Assembly: GCA_910890315.1 (NCBI GenBank)
Contig: CAJVGD010000006.1
Location: forward strand, 372,001 to 436,000
DNA from: Serendipita indica DSM 11827
Taxonomy: Eukaryota; Basidiomycota; Agaricomycetes; Sebacinales; Serendipitaceae
DNA length: 64,000 bases
Reading direction: 5' to 3'
How positions within the stretch are numbered: the first letter of the stretch is position 1; each line of letters begins with the position of its first letter. The notes below the pieces were generated by a model. That model did no database searches. It was not told the DNA's origin and saw nothing but the letters and a program-made list of their open reading frames with translations. A program made the translations under genes and the position numbers. Below, piece by piece: positions 34,701-45,864 of this stretch.

Positions 34701-37335
34701 TGCGTAGCCCCTGCTTGACAATCTCCTGATTACTACTCCGTAGCGCCAGTACCAATGGCCTCCAAAGTTGTGCAATAAATGGTGCAAGGTACTGAAGCCG
34801 AACCGGTATGGTCAGCGCAATCTCCACCAATTGATCCTGTTGAACCTCGTCATCGGTGAGCTCCAAAGCCCGATTCACGCTGTCCAGAAGCTCTGGAAGT
34901 AGCGGGTAGATTTCTTGATGAAGGAGTTCGAACTTTGCGGTTGCACCCTTGTTCCCGAAAGCTCGAAAGAGATAATAAGGGACCATGCGGAGATTGCGAG
35001 GGGAATGATGAGCTCGAGCCGCCATAGGAAAGACGTCGATCAAGAGTTTGGTCAGATGGGGGAGCAACATGCGTTCAAACCCATCTTGAAGATTGGCGAG
35101 TGACATGAACGTGATTCGGTACATGCGACTCATCACCGCGGTGGATTGGGCATTCCCCTCGTTGAGAGTTTCCATGTGGTCAACAAGGTGACGTAGAACA
35201 AGCGCTGTCAACGGGAACATCGTCTGGGGCGATTGGTAGAGTAGTTGGACGATGCTCATCAAGTTTGGTTGCATGACCAATGCGTCGAAATACATGCCCA
35301 TGTGCTTCGTCCACACATCCTGGAAGACGTGGGGTTCCATCTCCGTGAACATCTCGGCCATCTGTTTGTACACGGTGGCCTCGAACTGTGCGTCCGCCTT
35401 GACCACCGTCATGGCGGAGCAAAGATACTTAAAGAGGCGACCCATGATATCAGAGTCGGGTACGCGACCATTGAGGGCTCGAATAATTTGCAGAGCCAGA
35501 CGCACGGTGTTTGGCACGGCTCGCAGGAAGATGCGTTCCTCTGTTTCACGGTTAGCCCTGTTGTGCACACATTCGAAACTAGAATCACCATTGAGCGTAG
35601 TCTCGAGGGTTTCACTTGCTAGATATGGGAACACAGGAACAGTGCGAGACTGCTCGAGAGTGACGAGTTGCTTGAGTTCTTCGCTAGCTGTTCCATCTTT
35701 TAATGCGTAGAGCCGTTCTCCAATCGTGATAGACGCATGAAGTCTTGTACAAATTGTCTCGAGCAAAGCATGTAGCATGTTGCTGAGCTTTGCAGCGACC
35801 TCCGGAGGTACGCTGTTATCTTGTGCACGCAATTTGACACTTAGTGGGTCTAATGTATAGATAAGGATACGACCAGTATGGCTTGCGATGAGGTGTGGAG
35901 CGTTTGAGTCGGATAGTCGTTCGCATTGGTGCCTTAGGAGTGCAAGGGTCGCGTCCAAATCGATGAAAGGACGGAGTTGAAAGGTGATCTCGGCGAATTG
36001 GGCGTGAGTCGAGATGAAGAAGGCTGGTTCAGACTTCAAGTTTCCGAGCAGCATTCGATCATCGAGGAGCTCGGTAAAGTGAGTAGCGAGTTGCACTTTA
36101 ACGTCGGTTGCTGCCAAATGTCGAAGACTGGTAATACCTTCCTGGAAATAGTTCAGTTTCATGGTTGAAGTTCACGACAGTGACCAACCTTGCGGAGCGA
36201 ATAAGCATCGGGAGACATGACTCGTAGTGCTCTCAGCGCAGCAGCTGGTATCTGGTTAACAAGTTGGGGCCACGATTCTGAGCTGAGAACCGGCGAATCC
36301 TTTCGGAGAACAAGACTCAAGACGGGTCCCGCCTGTGTACGATGAGCACTACCGACGAGATAGGGAAACGATGTACCTTACCTTTACTTGAGCGACGATA
36401 AGATCGCTGAAAATACTCTGATTGGCGATTGAAGATGGAGGTCCGAAGTGCAACTCTCCTTCGTCCATTTTGTCAGTATCCTTCTCCTTCTCTTGAGGAG
36501 TCTCGTAGAGATACAACTGAATAAAATGTTCAGTAGATGCCCGCGAACAAGTAAAGTCATGAGTACCTTGAGAGCGGCGTCCGCCAGTCCTTGTGGGTTG
36601 AACGCCTGGGCTGTCTGGTTTGTTTGAAGGATAAACAAGCACACCAGTTGTAGCTCTGCAATGACTCTTAGAGAGGTGGAAGATTTGTTGAGTGTCGAAC
36701 GGTCCGGTTCGGATGTAGCCGCTCCTCCAGGCCCAAAAACTTCGTCTAGGTGATCGCCCGTCGAGGTATAGAGGTCGATAATGAGCTGCATGAACGTGGG
36801 GATATGACTTTCCATAACTGCACGTAGTCCACGGAAGAGCTCGTGAAACATCTTCACGACATGGATTGCGATTTCTTCGTTGTCGGTCCGTACGAGGTCA
36901 AACAAAAGAGGTATGAACGTATTCAAGTGACTTCTCATCGCTTCTGTGGTGAGTAGTTTGTGCAAAAGCTCCAGGATTTGCACCCGCAAGACCTGTATAA
37001 GATGGGTGATGAGCGAATGACAGTCTAGCCTCGGTGCCAACAAACCTGTTCGACGTTCTCCTTGTCATTGACGTATTTTTTCCATACCGGAGAGCCCGTT
37101 TTGAGCGTGTCAATGAGGATTGGACAAACGGTTGTTGTAGCCTTTTGCCATTCTGGATCTCGTTGCGCGTCAGAAGTAAATGTTTTGCCAAAGTCTCTGA
37201 TTATTCCGAGCTTGACGTTGATATCTTCACGAAATTAGCATCTTCGGTGCCGTGTCACGCCACTAACAAGGTGTACGCACCAGTAGAGGGGTCTACCAGC
37301 TTTGCTGCTTGTGCATCCAGGCCGCTATAGGCCAT
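25747..37335 (-). CDS. TRA1: Tra1/TRRAP, PIKK-like scaffold of SAGA and NuA4
   Basis: Giant pseudokinase of the PI3K-related family that recruits SAGA and NuA4 acetyltransferase complexes to activators in the nucleus. It begins MAYSGLDAQAAKLVDPST and runs through HEAT-type helical repeats (large uninterrupted exons at 33082-36162 and 27957-31037). The FAT region follows, then the kinase-like domain (PIIAFRRLTFMGHDGSAHMF, ARSSRREERLAQITRIFNE, FRLTPNIQTFVSPLGIEGLM) and a FATC end (GAIQTLINLASNP, finishing YYPWY). No catalytic HRD/DFG motifs, as expected for Tra1. Roughly 3,600 residues, the family's usual length. The exon after LSKHPILRQ must splice at GTAGGT to avoid a TAG. Near 32176-32184 the frame changes (FK in one frame, GHPRVDILASL in the next) without a plausible intron. 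Confidence 0.95.
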
Positions 37336-37550
37336 TTTCCGGTCTATTCACGCGTAATCTTGGATCACACGTCGAGAATAGATGCGTCAAGGAATGGACG
37401 AGGGCCAATGCAGGATGAAGGGGAGGTTCAAGTGGTAATAAGAAGGTTGAAAGCCAGACGGGGCCCGATGGACATACCATAACAATGATCAGAATAGGAT
37501 GGGTAATACATAAAACAGTAAAATTCTATACGAGAAACCACGTCAAACTA

Positions 37551-38886
37551 TCAGTGCTCCTCCCAGTGCGTCTCAAAGACCCCTCCAGAGCCCCTAGCAG
37601 GTGAAGCCATGCCGGAGAATATAATGTTCCCCTCCAGCAAGTCTCCCATAACGACTCGAGAACTGGATACATGACCTGCAGCTCGACGTCGACGACACGA
37701 CTCCTTGGCGTTGTGGCGCTGCACATGGGGGAGTTTGTCCCAAAAGGAACGTTCGATTTCCCTCTCCATATATTGTTGAATCTGCGTGAGTATATCGCCA
37801 ACGAGTACGCCGTGGCGGTTGATGATGGAGAGGGAACCCGCCGGCCCAAGTGAGAGCGTAACCGCGGTCAATCGAGGGACCGTTGCTGGATCATGAAGAA
37901 ATTCTTCAATATCTTGCTCGTCATTCGTCAATTCTGGTGCTGCTCCAAAGACATTGCAGAACAGGAGCGTCCGACAGGTCTCCAGTGTCAGCAGAGGGCG
38001 AATAGAGATTTGGGAGAGTTTCCTATGGCTGAGAGTAGTGGAAGATTCTACTAGTGCCTGCTTCGAACCAAACTTGCCCCATGCTGGATTCAACTTGATC
38101 TCCTTTGACTCATTCTTCTTCTGTCCGGGTTGTCAGCAGGGTCAGGCAATTGATTGGAAAGCTCACCTTTTTCTTATTTTCGGGTTCCTTTTTCTCCAGA
38201 GGTTGCTCCATGGTAATCAAGGATGGTGCTGGCGTCGCCCACGGAATATCTGCTGCCGGCACATATGCATAGGAGGTGTCCGGTACAATGAGGGGAGGTA
38301 TCCCAGTTGATTCGATTGGGGATACGTGTTCTGTTCGAGGAGGAAGCCACGCTTGATGGACTTTCCAAGGTGCCTCCTGTGGATGAAGGTACGGTGCATA
38401 GGGGTATTCTGGATGATACGGAGAATGCCACCACGGAGGAACCATGCGATGAGGGTAGTTTGAAGCATGGTAGTCGCTGGCTGTGCAAGGACATGATTGT
38501 TTGGTCTCCGTGTGCGCACATTTACACTCAGATTCTGAAGGGATTAGCCATGAACCAAGCTCGCACGTGAATAGCTTACCTTTTCCTTTGCAATCACATC
38601 CGACTGTCGATTTGGATCGTGAGCGAGACCTATGGCGCTTGGGTAAGGAGTCTCTTCCTCGTCGAGCGTTAATAACACGCGGTGGCTCGTCGTCCGAAGA
38701 AGAGTCAGAGTCGCCACTAAGGACTGCTGTGTTGAGGACTGGAGAGTGAGCTGATAAAGCAGGCGCATGGGGAATGACTGGTGATGGTATTGACATTGTG
38801 ACCGGCGCCGCGGGTATTGGGATGAATTGAGGGTTGATGAACCCTCCTGGATAGTGAGGTGGCCAGCTCCTATATTGGTGGTTCAT
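37551..38886 (-). CDS. DUF6699-type protein
   Basis: Proline- and serine-rich N-terminal half: basic RHRSRSRSKS patch, a Cys-rich stretch (CDCKGKG joined over an intron near 38534-38579 to ESECKCAHTETKQSCPC), then Tyr/Pro-rich spacers. After an intron (about 38110-38165) comes the conserved C-terminal module: INPAWGKFGSKQ-like start, FCNVFGAAPELTNDEQDIEE, FLHDPATVPRLTAVTLSLG, and HGVLVGDILTQIQQYMEREI. This W-x-L / low-complexity / VxLSLGP / G-x-x-V-x-DIL pattern matches DUF6699, a module expanded in basidiomycetes with no known biochemical role. Ends GVFETHWEEH. Confidence 0.72.
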
Positions 38887-39312
38887 GGCTGAAGTTGGAC
38901 GTCGTAAACAAGGTGAGCGGGCGTCGTGGCTTGAAGGCGGCAGTCGGCTGAAGAGACCAAGGCCGTAAGAATTGGATAGCTAGTATTACGTATAAGAAGA
39001 AAAGAAAGCGGAGCAACCGGCCTGAAGAGATCTTGACGGACGCGAGGTCCCTTTAATACGTATCGGAAAGTTGGGCTGTGAGCACGAGGCCAAGGCCCTT
39101 GTTGCAATGGATACCAATTCCTTATAGATGGTTGACACAAACCCCCAGCGGCGCCATTGACGTTGGTACAGGGCAGTGCCCGAGGTGAGCCCATAGGCTT
39201 AGAGACGCCTGTCAAAAGATTCAAAACCCGAATCGAGCCACGCATTCAGAGTATCACGCAGAGAAGGATGGCCGGAATGTGCTTGATTATTGCATAGTAG
39301 GTAGCATAGACC
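38887..39312. other. Intergenic region
   Basis: About 430 bp between the DUF6699 gene's 5' end and the SDHC 3' end. A 120-codon minus-strand open frame at 38883-39245 shows no recognisable domain. I see no gene. Confidence 0.4.
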
Positions 39313-39988
39313 TTACATCATCACGAGCGCTGCTGTACTGATAATGGCACCAGCGATCACTGCATATCCTGACCGGGTTACAGCCGCATTGCTCAAGACT
39401 AGTACGTGAGTTAGCGGGGGGGTAACAAGAGTTGAAGTCATAACTGACGTTTAGTAGAGTCCCAAGTCAGATGGCGCACTCCATTCAGCGAGTGATAGGC
39501 AAATGGGAACGCAAAAACAGTCTTTCCAGCAACCTTGGCCCATTCGGGAAGACCGTGGACCAATTCAACGACGGCGCTCGAGTCGAAAGGAATGCCAGCG
39601 ACTGGAGCAGCAAGATATGACAGGAAGAATGCATACATTCCTGGCACCATTGTCAACAGATTTTCCACCAGCGAAAGTCAAGGACACTCACCCACGCTGA
39701 GACCAACACCGGTTATTCTGTGCGCAATACTGCCGTACCAGGTGATTTGTGGCTCGTAAATGGTCATATGAGGACTCGAAGGTCTGTTCAAACGCTGTTT
39801 ATCCAGGATTGAACGCTGGTCTGTCGTCGTGATCGACTCTGTTTTCACTCCACGGCTCGCTGCTGCTGCATGAGCCTCGCCATTGTCTCCGGAACGTTAT
39901 ACATCAACTTACTCGCCCTTAGAGCCATGACAGAGATCCCAGACGCCCTTATAGCGGGTCGTAGTCCAACTGCCCGAACAGCGAGCAT
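39313..39988 (-). CDS. SDH3: Succinate dehydrogenase cytochrome b560 subunit (SDHC)
   Basis: Inner-membrane anchor subunit of respiratory complex II that helps bind haem b and ubiquinone. A mitochondrial leader (MLAVRAVGLRPAIRASGIS) is joined over a short intron to RGVKTESITTTDQRSILDKQ. The core begins with the signature RPSSPHMTIYEPQITWYGSI, AHRITGVGLS, then membrane helices (YAFFLSYLAAPVAGIPF, VAGKTVFAFPFAYHSLNGVR). HSLNGVRHLTWD carries the haem-ligand histidine region. A last helix SGYAVIAGAIISTAALVMM ends the protein. The N-terminal splice is the least sure part. Start codon lies 142 bp from the divergent carnitine acetyltransferase start. Confidence 0.93.
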
Positions 39989-40130
39989 CGTGGTCGAGGT
40001 CTAAGATTTGGTATTCACATGAAGCTGATTCGCTGCTCAAAGTTGATCGTCATCCTACACTTTCCCCATCCGGAATGCTAAAAAGTCTTTTGATTGATGT
40101 TTATTTATTGGCTGCCGACTCGTTCGACCG

Positions 40131-42569
40131 ATGCCACCAACTTGGATTTCTGTTCCGCACTCGATTCCGCTCCGCTCGCGCTTGAACCTAGCCGTCAGAT
40201 CTCGGAATCAACGTCCAAGGATGCTTTTCGCACTGTTACATACTCGGGCTAGTTCAGAACTTGCTACATTTCATTACCAACAATCCCTGCCACGGCTACC
40301 ACTTCCGCCTCTCCGTAATACGTTGGACAAGTATCTGCAATCATTAGAGCCATACTTTATTCTCAATGAACGAAATGGACGAGGACGGCGGAGCGAAGCG
40401 CGTGCACGACGTCGGAAGCTCGCTGACGAATTTGAGCAAGGCCTTGGGGTAACTTGCCAACAAAGATTACAAGGTCTGCTGGCTTTTAATCGAAAGAATG
40501 ACGAAGTACTAACACTTGTGCACAGAACTAGTGAAGAATGCTCCGTACAATTGGCTTGACGACGCTTTTTGGCTGAGAAAGGCCTATCTTGAAAGCCGGT
40601 CGTCGCTGCTCGTCCAGTCAAATTGGTGGCTCGCACTACAAGATGACGAGACTGTTCCGGCATCTGTTCGACTAGACCCGCAACCAGAACTGTTCAACGA
40701 ATGGCAGCTCCGAAGAGCAAGCTGGCTGGTCAAACGTATGCTCTCGTTCAAGGATCGGCTCGACCAGTGAGAGCTCAGCCTCTGTTTCTACTCCTTACTC
40801 ACGGCGATCTAGGGAGAGAATACCGCCCGACCTGGTCAGAACAGTACCCCTCTGTATGTCACATTACAAGCGGTATTGCCTTTTACTCTATCCTGCTGCA
40901 TCTCATGCATGACAGAATGTTCAACATGACGCGGATACCAGCTGTTGGCTGCGATATTCTCCACAAAGCCTCGACTTCGAACCCATCTGCCCATCAGATA
41001 GTTGTTTTCGCCAATGGCAACATGTTCCTCGTAGACGCATACGAGTCAAATGGCACTTTCTCTGGCACCGACCTGATATACCGACGTCTCAAAGCGTGTG
41101 CACGGCTTGCTCGATCACGTCCAAATGTCGCTGTTGCTATACTCACGGTTGATGACCGAGACAAATGGGCAAAGGCAAGAACCACCTATTATTGAATCTC
41201 TCTAACTAAATTGGCATGCAGAATCGGGACTATCTTATGCAATTGTCACCACGCAATCGACTCAACCTTTGGAACATTGACTCGTCCCTCTTCTGCCTAT
41301 CACTCGAATCCACTCGGTCCCGTCTTCAAAATGAGACTATTGCCGACTCTGTTACCAACCCTAGATGGGACGACCACTTGCATAATACAGCCTACGGCCG
41401 CGATGGACAAGACCGATGGCTCGACAAAACCATCACCATCTCTTTGGAGTCAAATACGAGATTCGGGATGATGGGGGAACACTCTCCCTGTGACGCGCTG
41501 GTACCGAGCATCCTCGGTGACTATTGTGTCGAGGAACCCATCAACCTCTCTGAGTTTAGCGTCGACAACTTAGCGATTCCAGAAGAAGGCGATGGCTGGA
41601 AACCGATTACGTGGGACATAGACTCGTATATCACAGACGAGTGTCGACGAGTTGCCGCCGACGCAAAGGCATTGGTAGATGATTCAGACGACAGTCAACT
41701 GTGGTTCGAAGATTATGGGGTGAATTGGATCAAACAAGTGGGTAAGTTGAATAGCACGCCCGGTGAAATACATACTGACTTCCAACAGCCAAGCTCTCGC
41801 CAGATGCGTATATCCAGATGGCGCTTCAAATGGCTTGGATCAAGGATCAAGGTCGACCTACTGCAGTATACGAAACGGCTTCAACTCGTCTGTTCCTGCA
41901 TGGGCGCACCGAAGTCATTCGTTCCCTTAGCCAGGAGAGTCTTGCGTTTGTGCAATCGATGAATGATGAAATCTCCTCTGTGAGTCCTCATGATTTCATT
42001 TGGTCCTTCTCACATGGAGCAGCCTGCTGGAAGGCTCCGACTCCTCATGGTGGCGATCAAAGCGCATAATACATATACCCGCGACGCTTCGACTGGCCAA
42101 GGGATTGATCGACATCTCATGGCATTACGTCTTGTAATGGCACCAGGAGAGAGCTCAGAGCTCTTTCAAGACGAATTATTTGCCCAAAGTCAGGAGTGGA
42201 AACTAAGTACCAGCGGTCTAAGCTCTGGCGACCGGTTTATCGGCACAGGGTGCGTTTAGGGTCTTAAATACCCTTGAAGAAGCTAAAGGATCACAGCTTT
42301 GGTAGCCCATACCCAGATGGCTATGGAATCAATTGTGCGTCTACTGTATGGTCCCGAGTTTTACCTAACACAGGTTAGATCTTGCAGGGGGCGAGATTCT
42401 CAAGTTTGGTATTGAATCCAAACACAGCTGTCCAACGACTTCAACATTGGCCTTTAAACACGCACTCGTGGCCAGTCTCCGAGAGATGAGGACGACATGC
42501 GAAAAAGGCTACATTGAACTCGAACGGGGAAAAGAGATGACTGAGGGTGCGATTCAGGCCCGTCTCTGA
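40131..42569 (+). CDS. Carnitine O-acetyltransferase
   Basis: Choline/carnitine acyltransferase that moves acetyl groups between CoA and carnitine in mitochondria and/or peroxisomes. Blocks in order: LPRLPLPPLRNTLDKYLQSL (N-terminal signature), YNWLDDAFWLRKAYLESRS, QSNWWLALQDD, ERIPPDLVRTVPLCMSHYKR, MFNMTRIPAVGCDILHKAS, RDYLMQLSPRNRLNLWNIDS, the active-site histidine region MMGEHSPCDALVPSILGDY, IQMALQMAWIKDQGRPTAVY, YETASTRLFLHGRTEVIRS, and GGEILKFGIESKHS near the C-terminus. At least seven introns. The N-terminus (WISVPHSIPLRSRLNLAVRS) is basic and free of acids, fitting a mitochondrial targeting peptide. No C-terminal peroxisomal SKL is seen (ends GAIQARL; ARL is only weakly PTS1-like). Confidence 0.93.
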
Positions 42570-42641
42570 GAAATGGATATATAGATTTGCGATGAATACA
42601 TCACCATTTGTTCAGTCTGGGCCATGTATCAAGCGAATGTG

Positions 42642-44249
42642 TTAAAAGGAGAGGTTGGCACCTGCACCAGCGACAACGGTCGACTTGACGCTCGATGTCG
42701 CGGTGAGTGTATACTGGTATGGCACCGACGAGAGACTCCCGCTGAGAGCAGTGTTTCCCGACGAGCATGTGCCAAAGTCATTGCCCGATGCATATGCGAA
42801 TCCTCCATCAGTGCTGTAGAGAGCCGAACTGCATGTTCCCTCCCAGACGTTGTTCTGCACAAGAAGCTGCGCTTCAACACGAGTGTTGATACCGTCGTTC
42901 ATGTTCAGATAATAGTTGTTGAAGATGCTAAGATGCATGTAAGTAGTGTGTTCGAATGGCAGAGGGAGAATATCCGTACTGTCCAGTACCAAAGCGGAAG
43001 GATGGGCCACGAGAGTTGAGATTCGACCAATAGTTGTTGTGAACGGTGACCTATATGTATTTAGAGGAGCTCGAGCGCTGACGATGAGGAGACATACGGT
43101 AATCGCCTTGTCCTCAGAGCCGTTGCTGTCAGAGTGGCCGATGAGCATCGACTTCCAATGCTATAGAGAGTCAATATATGTAAAAGAGATGATGAAAATA
43201 CCGAACATCATGCAATTTGCTCCAGGATACGGTGACATCTAGACTTTGGTCAGCGCTAGAAGCTTTGGGATATGTTCCCTTACAGGTACTGCCATGGGTG
43301 ATATCGCAGAGGCCATCATAGTAATCCTTATCGTGATCGCGGTCGGACGAGAGGTCGACGTGGTTGATCCAAACTTTCGAAGCCTCTTGAATTCCGATAG
43401 CATCACCCGTATCGGCAAGGACCTTTTTTATAACGAGGTTGCGGACGATTACGTTGGAAACCTTGATGATGCGAATGCCAATACCGGTGAGAGCTGGCCA
43501 ATGTCAGTCCCACTGTTGGAGCTTGCGACCAACTACCTACTGATGCCAGGAGTAGCTCCCAACTGTGCCATTGTTAGAAATCATAGCCAATATCACTAGA
43601 AATAAACTGACGATGGATGTGTTAGATCCTGGCTTGACAATGGCGGCTCCAGTGAGGGATGCTAGAGCCATGTTAATACAATTTTATCATGAAAAGGTTG
43701 CATACTTGTCAAAATGACAATCTTCTTGGCATCACCAGCAACGGCTGCCTGGAGAGCGGCCAAGGTCGACACACGAGTCGTCGTTCCTCCCTCACCACCA
43801 GTCGTTCTGTTGAAAACTCAGCCACTGGACTATAATTATTACTCTACGTACCCTCCGAGCGCTGCATAACCAACCATGCCGCTGCTCGTTCCCGTCGTTC
43901 CAGAGCCCGACGAGGAAGAAGTCGATGAAGGCTTGACGCTGCTAGACGATGTCTTTGTCGAAGATGTCTTGGTGGAGGACGAAGCCTTTGTCGACGAAGA
44001 GCTTTTGGTCGAAGCGGTGGACGCTGCGCCGGGCACACACTGGGAATACCAGTCGTTGGAATAGACACAAGTGTATCCTGAAGAAATGTGAGCAGCGACA
44101 ATTTAGACAGTTACCAGCTTCATACCTGAAACACACGTAGTTTCACCCGTGTAGTTCAAGCCGCCACATTGACCGTAGGCTCCCACAGCAGCATTTACGA
44201 AAGAGACAGCAGAGAGAGCGACAGAAAGAGAGAGGATTGCAATCTTCAT
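42642..44249 (-). CDS. Secreted pectate lyase (PL1) with N-terminal CBM1
   Basis: Extracellular enzyme cleaving polygalacturonate by beta-elimination. Signal peptide (KIAILSLSVALSAVSFVNA), then a fungal cellulose-binding module: YGQCGGLNYTGETTCVSG and, after an intron, CVYSNDWYSQCVPG. A Ser/Thr/Lys linker follows (STKSSSSTKASSSTKTSS). The catalytic PL1 beta-helix begins GYAALGGTTGGEGG. Its marks are SNVIVRNLVIKKVLADTGDA, WINHVDLSSD, DGLCDITHGSTYVTVSWSKL, HDHWKSMLIGHSD and SRGPSFRFGTGHIHNNYY, containing the basic residues and asparagine/aspartate ligands expected for the Ca-dependent fold. About eight exons. The start is the ATG at 44249, which gives the signal peptide; an upstream frame to 44369 would not. 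Confidence 0.93.
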
Positions 44250-44810
44250 TGTTGCAAGGGTTGGGCCTGGCGTTCTAGTCGAGCGCAGCGAGGACACTTT
44301 ATACACGCCAACTTGGCGGCGACCAGGAGGAAAAGAGGTCCGGCGGGCCGCGCGCAGCTCGCGAAACATTAGTTGGGTATCCTAGCGTTTCCCCGCCGGC
44401 GACTTCATAGCAACAGAACGGAGCATTGGCTGGAGGAAGACCCCACAACAGAAATATTTGTGCCGAGTGCTATGTCCACACTGTATGAATGTAGGGCGGC
44501 CCGCTTTCGAGGCAGATTGTCGTGAGTGCAAGGTCAGTTGGGCATTGGTGACGAGGCATCGCAATAGCAATGGGCGGGCCGCCAGTCCTGTGACAACGTA
44601 ATTCCGAGAATAAGATGGATGAGAAGAGGCCGTCCCATAGTGTACCGCTCCCGCACGAAGTCGGGAAGCGCCTCTGGCTTGATCCGTGCGGGGAAAGCTT
44701 CGGTTGTATTGATATGGCATACAATGTTGAACGATCAATGGGGTTGATTGGCTTTTAATTTCAGGCTAATAATATCCCAACAGGGTCCACGGGAGGACGG
44801 CCATTGAGTT
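44250..44810. other. Divergent intergenic region
   Basis: About 560 bp between the pectate lyase start (-) and the Bud32 start (+), so it holds both promoters. Short minus-strand frames at 44382-44738 show no motif. No RNA gene seen. Confidence 0.4.
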
Positions 44811-45763
44811 ATGGTCAAGTCCAAGAAAGCTTGCCACCTGCCTACCCGAGCAATGTCGCTCCTAAAGCTGCTCGACTCTTCGATATTGATTTCTCAAGGG
44901 GCTGAGGCAGTTAGTAACCATCTTTGAGCGCCTTTTGTCTCACGTACCTTTGGTAGAAAGTCTTCAAGGCTCATCTGACATCGCCGTCATCGAATCCTGT
45001 ATTGATCAAGTATCGCTTCCCAAAGAAATATCGACATCCTGTACTTTCAGCTCAGCTCACGCGAGCCCGCATCACATCAGAGGCAAGAGCCTTAGCACGT
45101 TGCGTCCGCAGTGGCGTTAGAGTTCCAGATGTTCGACTTGTGGATCTTGAGTCCGGGATCATTGCTATGGAGTGGATAGACGGCAAGAGCGTGCGATTCT
45201 TGCTCGGAGATGATGAGGACGAGACGGAAAGTGTGCTGATCGACAACCAAGGGCTGGAAACCTACGGCATCTCTCAAGGTAAGTATCCCTAGTATATAGA
45301 AGTCATTCTAATGATCAGTAGAGCAGTTAATGTCGATGATTGGCCAAACACTTGGACGAATGCACAAAGCCGATATTATCCATAGTGATCTCACGACGTC
45401 AAACATGATGCTCACTCGCAGTAGTGGCTCACCAGAGCTGGTAGGTTTACACCTCAATCTTGTCGGCTCGTTCTCAAAGCCTCAGGTCATGATTGATTTT
45501 GGCCTCTCGTTTCAGTCTGGGCTCGTAGAAGACAAAGCGGTCGACCTCTACGTACTAGAGCGAGCCTTTACATCTACGCATCCTGCTTCAGAACAGTTAT
45601 TCGAAGCCGTCCTCAGCGCGTATGCGTCGGAACTTGGCACCAAGGCATGGGCCGCTGTGAAGAAGCGACTAGACGACGGTAATTCCATCTCTCAGCGACA
45701 AAATAAACCTCTAATGTCTCTGCAGTACGATTGCGTGGGAGAAAGCGAAGTATGGTCGGCTAA
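44811..45763 (+). CDS. BUD32: Bud32/PRPK atypical kinase of the KEOPS (EKC) complex
   Basis: Small kinase/ATPase that works with Kae1 in tRNA t6A formation. First exon: MVKSKKACHLPTRAMSLLKL then LISQGAEA (the glycine-rich-loop equivalent in this family), joined to KVFKAHLTSPSSNPVLIKYR, RFPKKYRHPVLSAQLTRARI, and SEARALARCVRSGVRVPDV. The catalytic loop IIHSDLTTSNMM and the metal motif VMIDFGLSFQS are intact. The diagnostic end RLRGRKRSMVG follows the last intron (about 45679-45725). Start: ATG 44811, with a second in-frame ATG at 44853 that would give a length nearer to typical Bud32. Three introns. Confidence 0.93.
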
Positions 45764-45864
45764 TATCCCGGCTATCATAAGATTATACACATGTAATGAT
45801 TGAAGTCACGAGTTAAAACAAATTGCGCTGACTGGCGCTTGGCTCTACTTTCTCAGACACCGCC

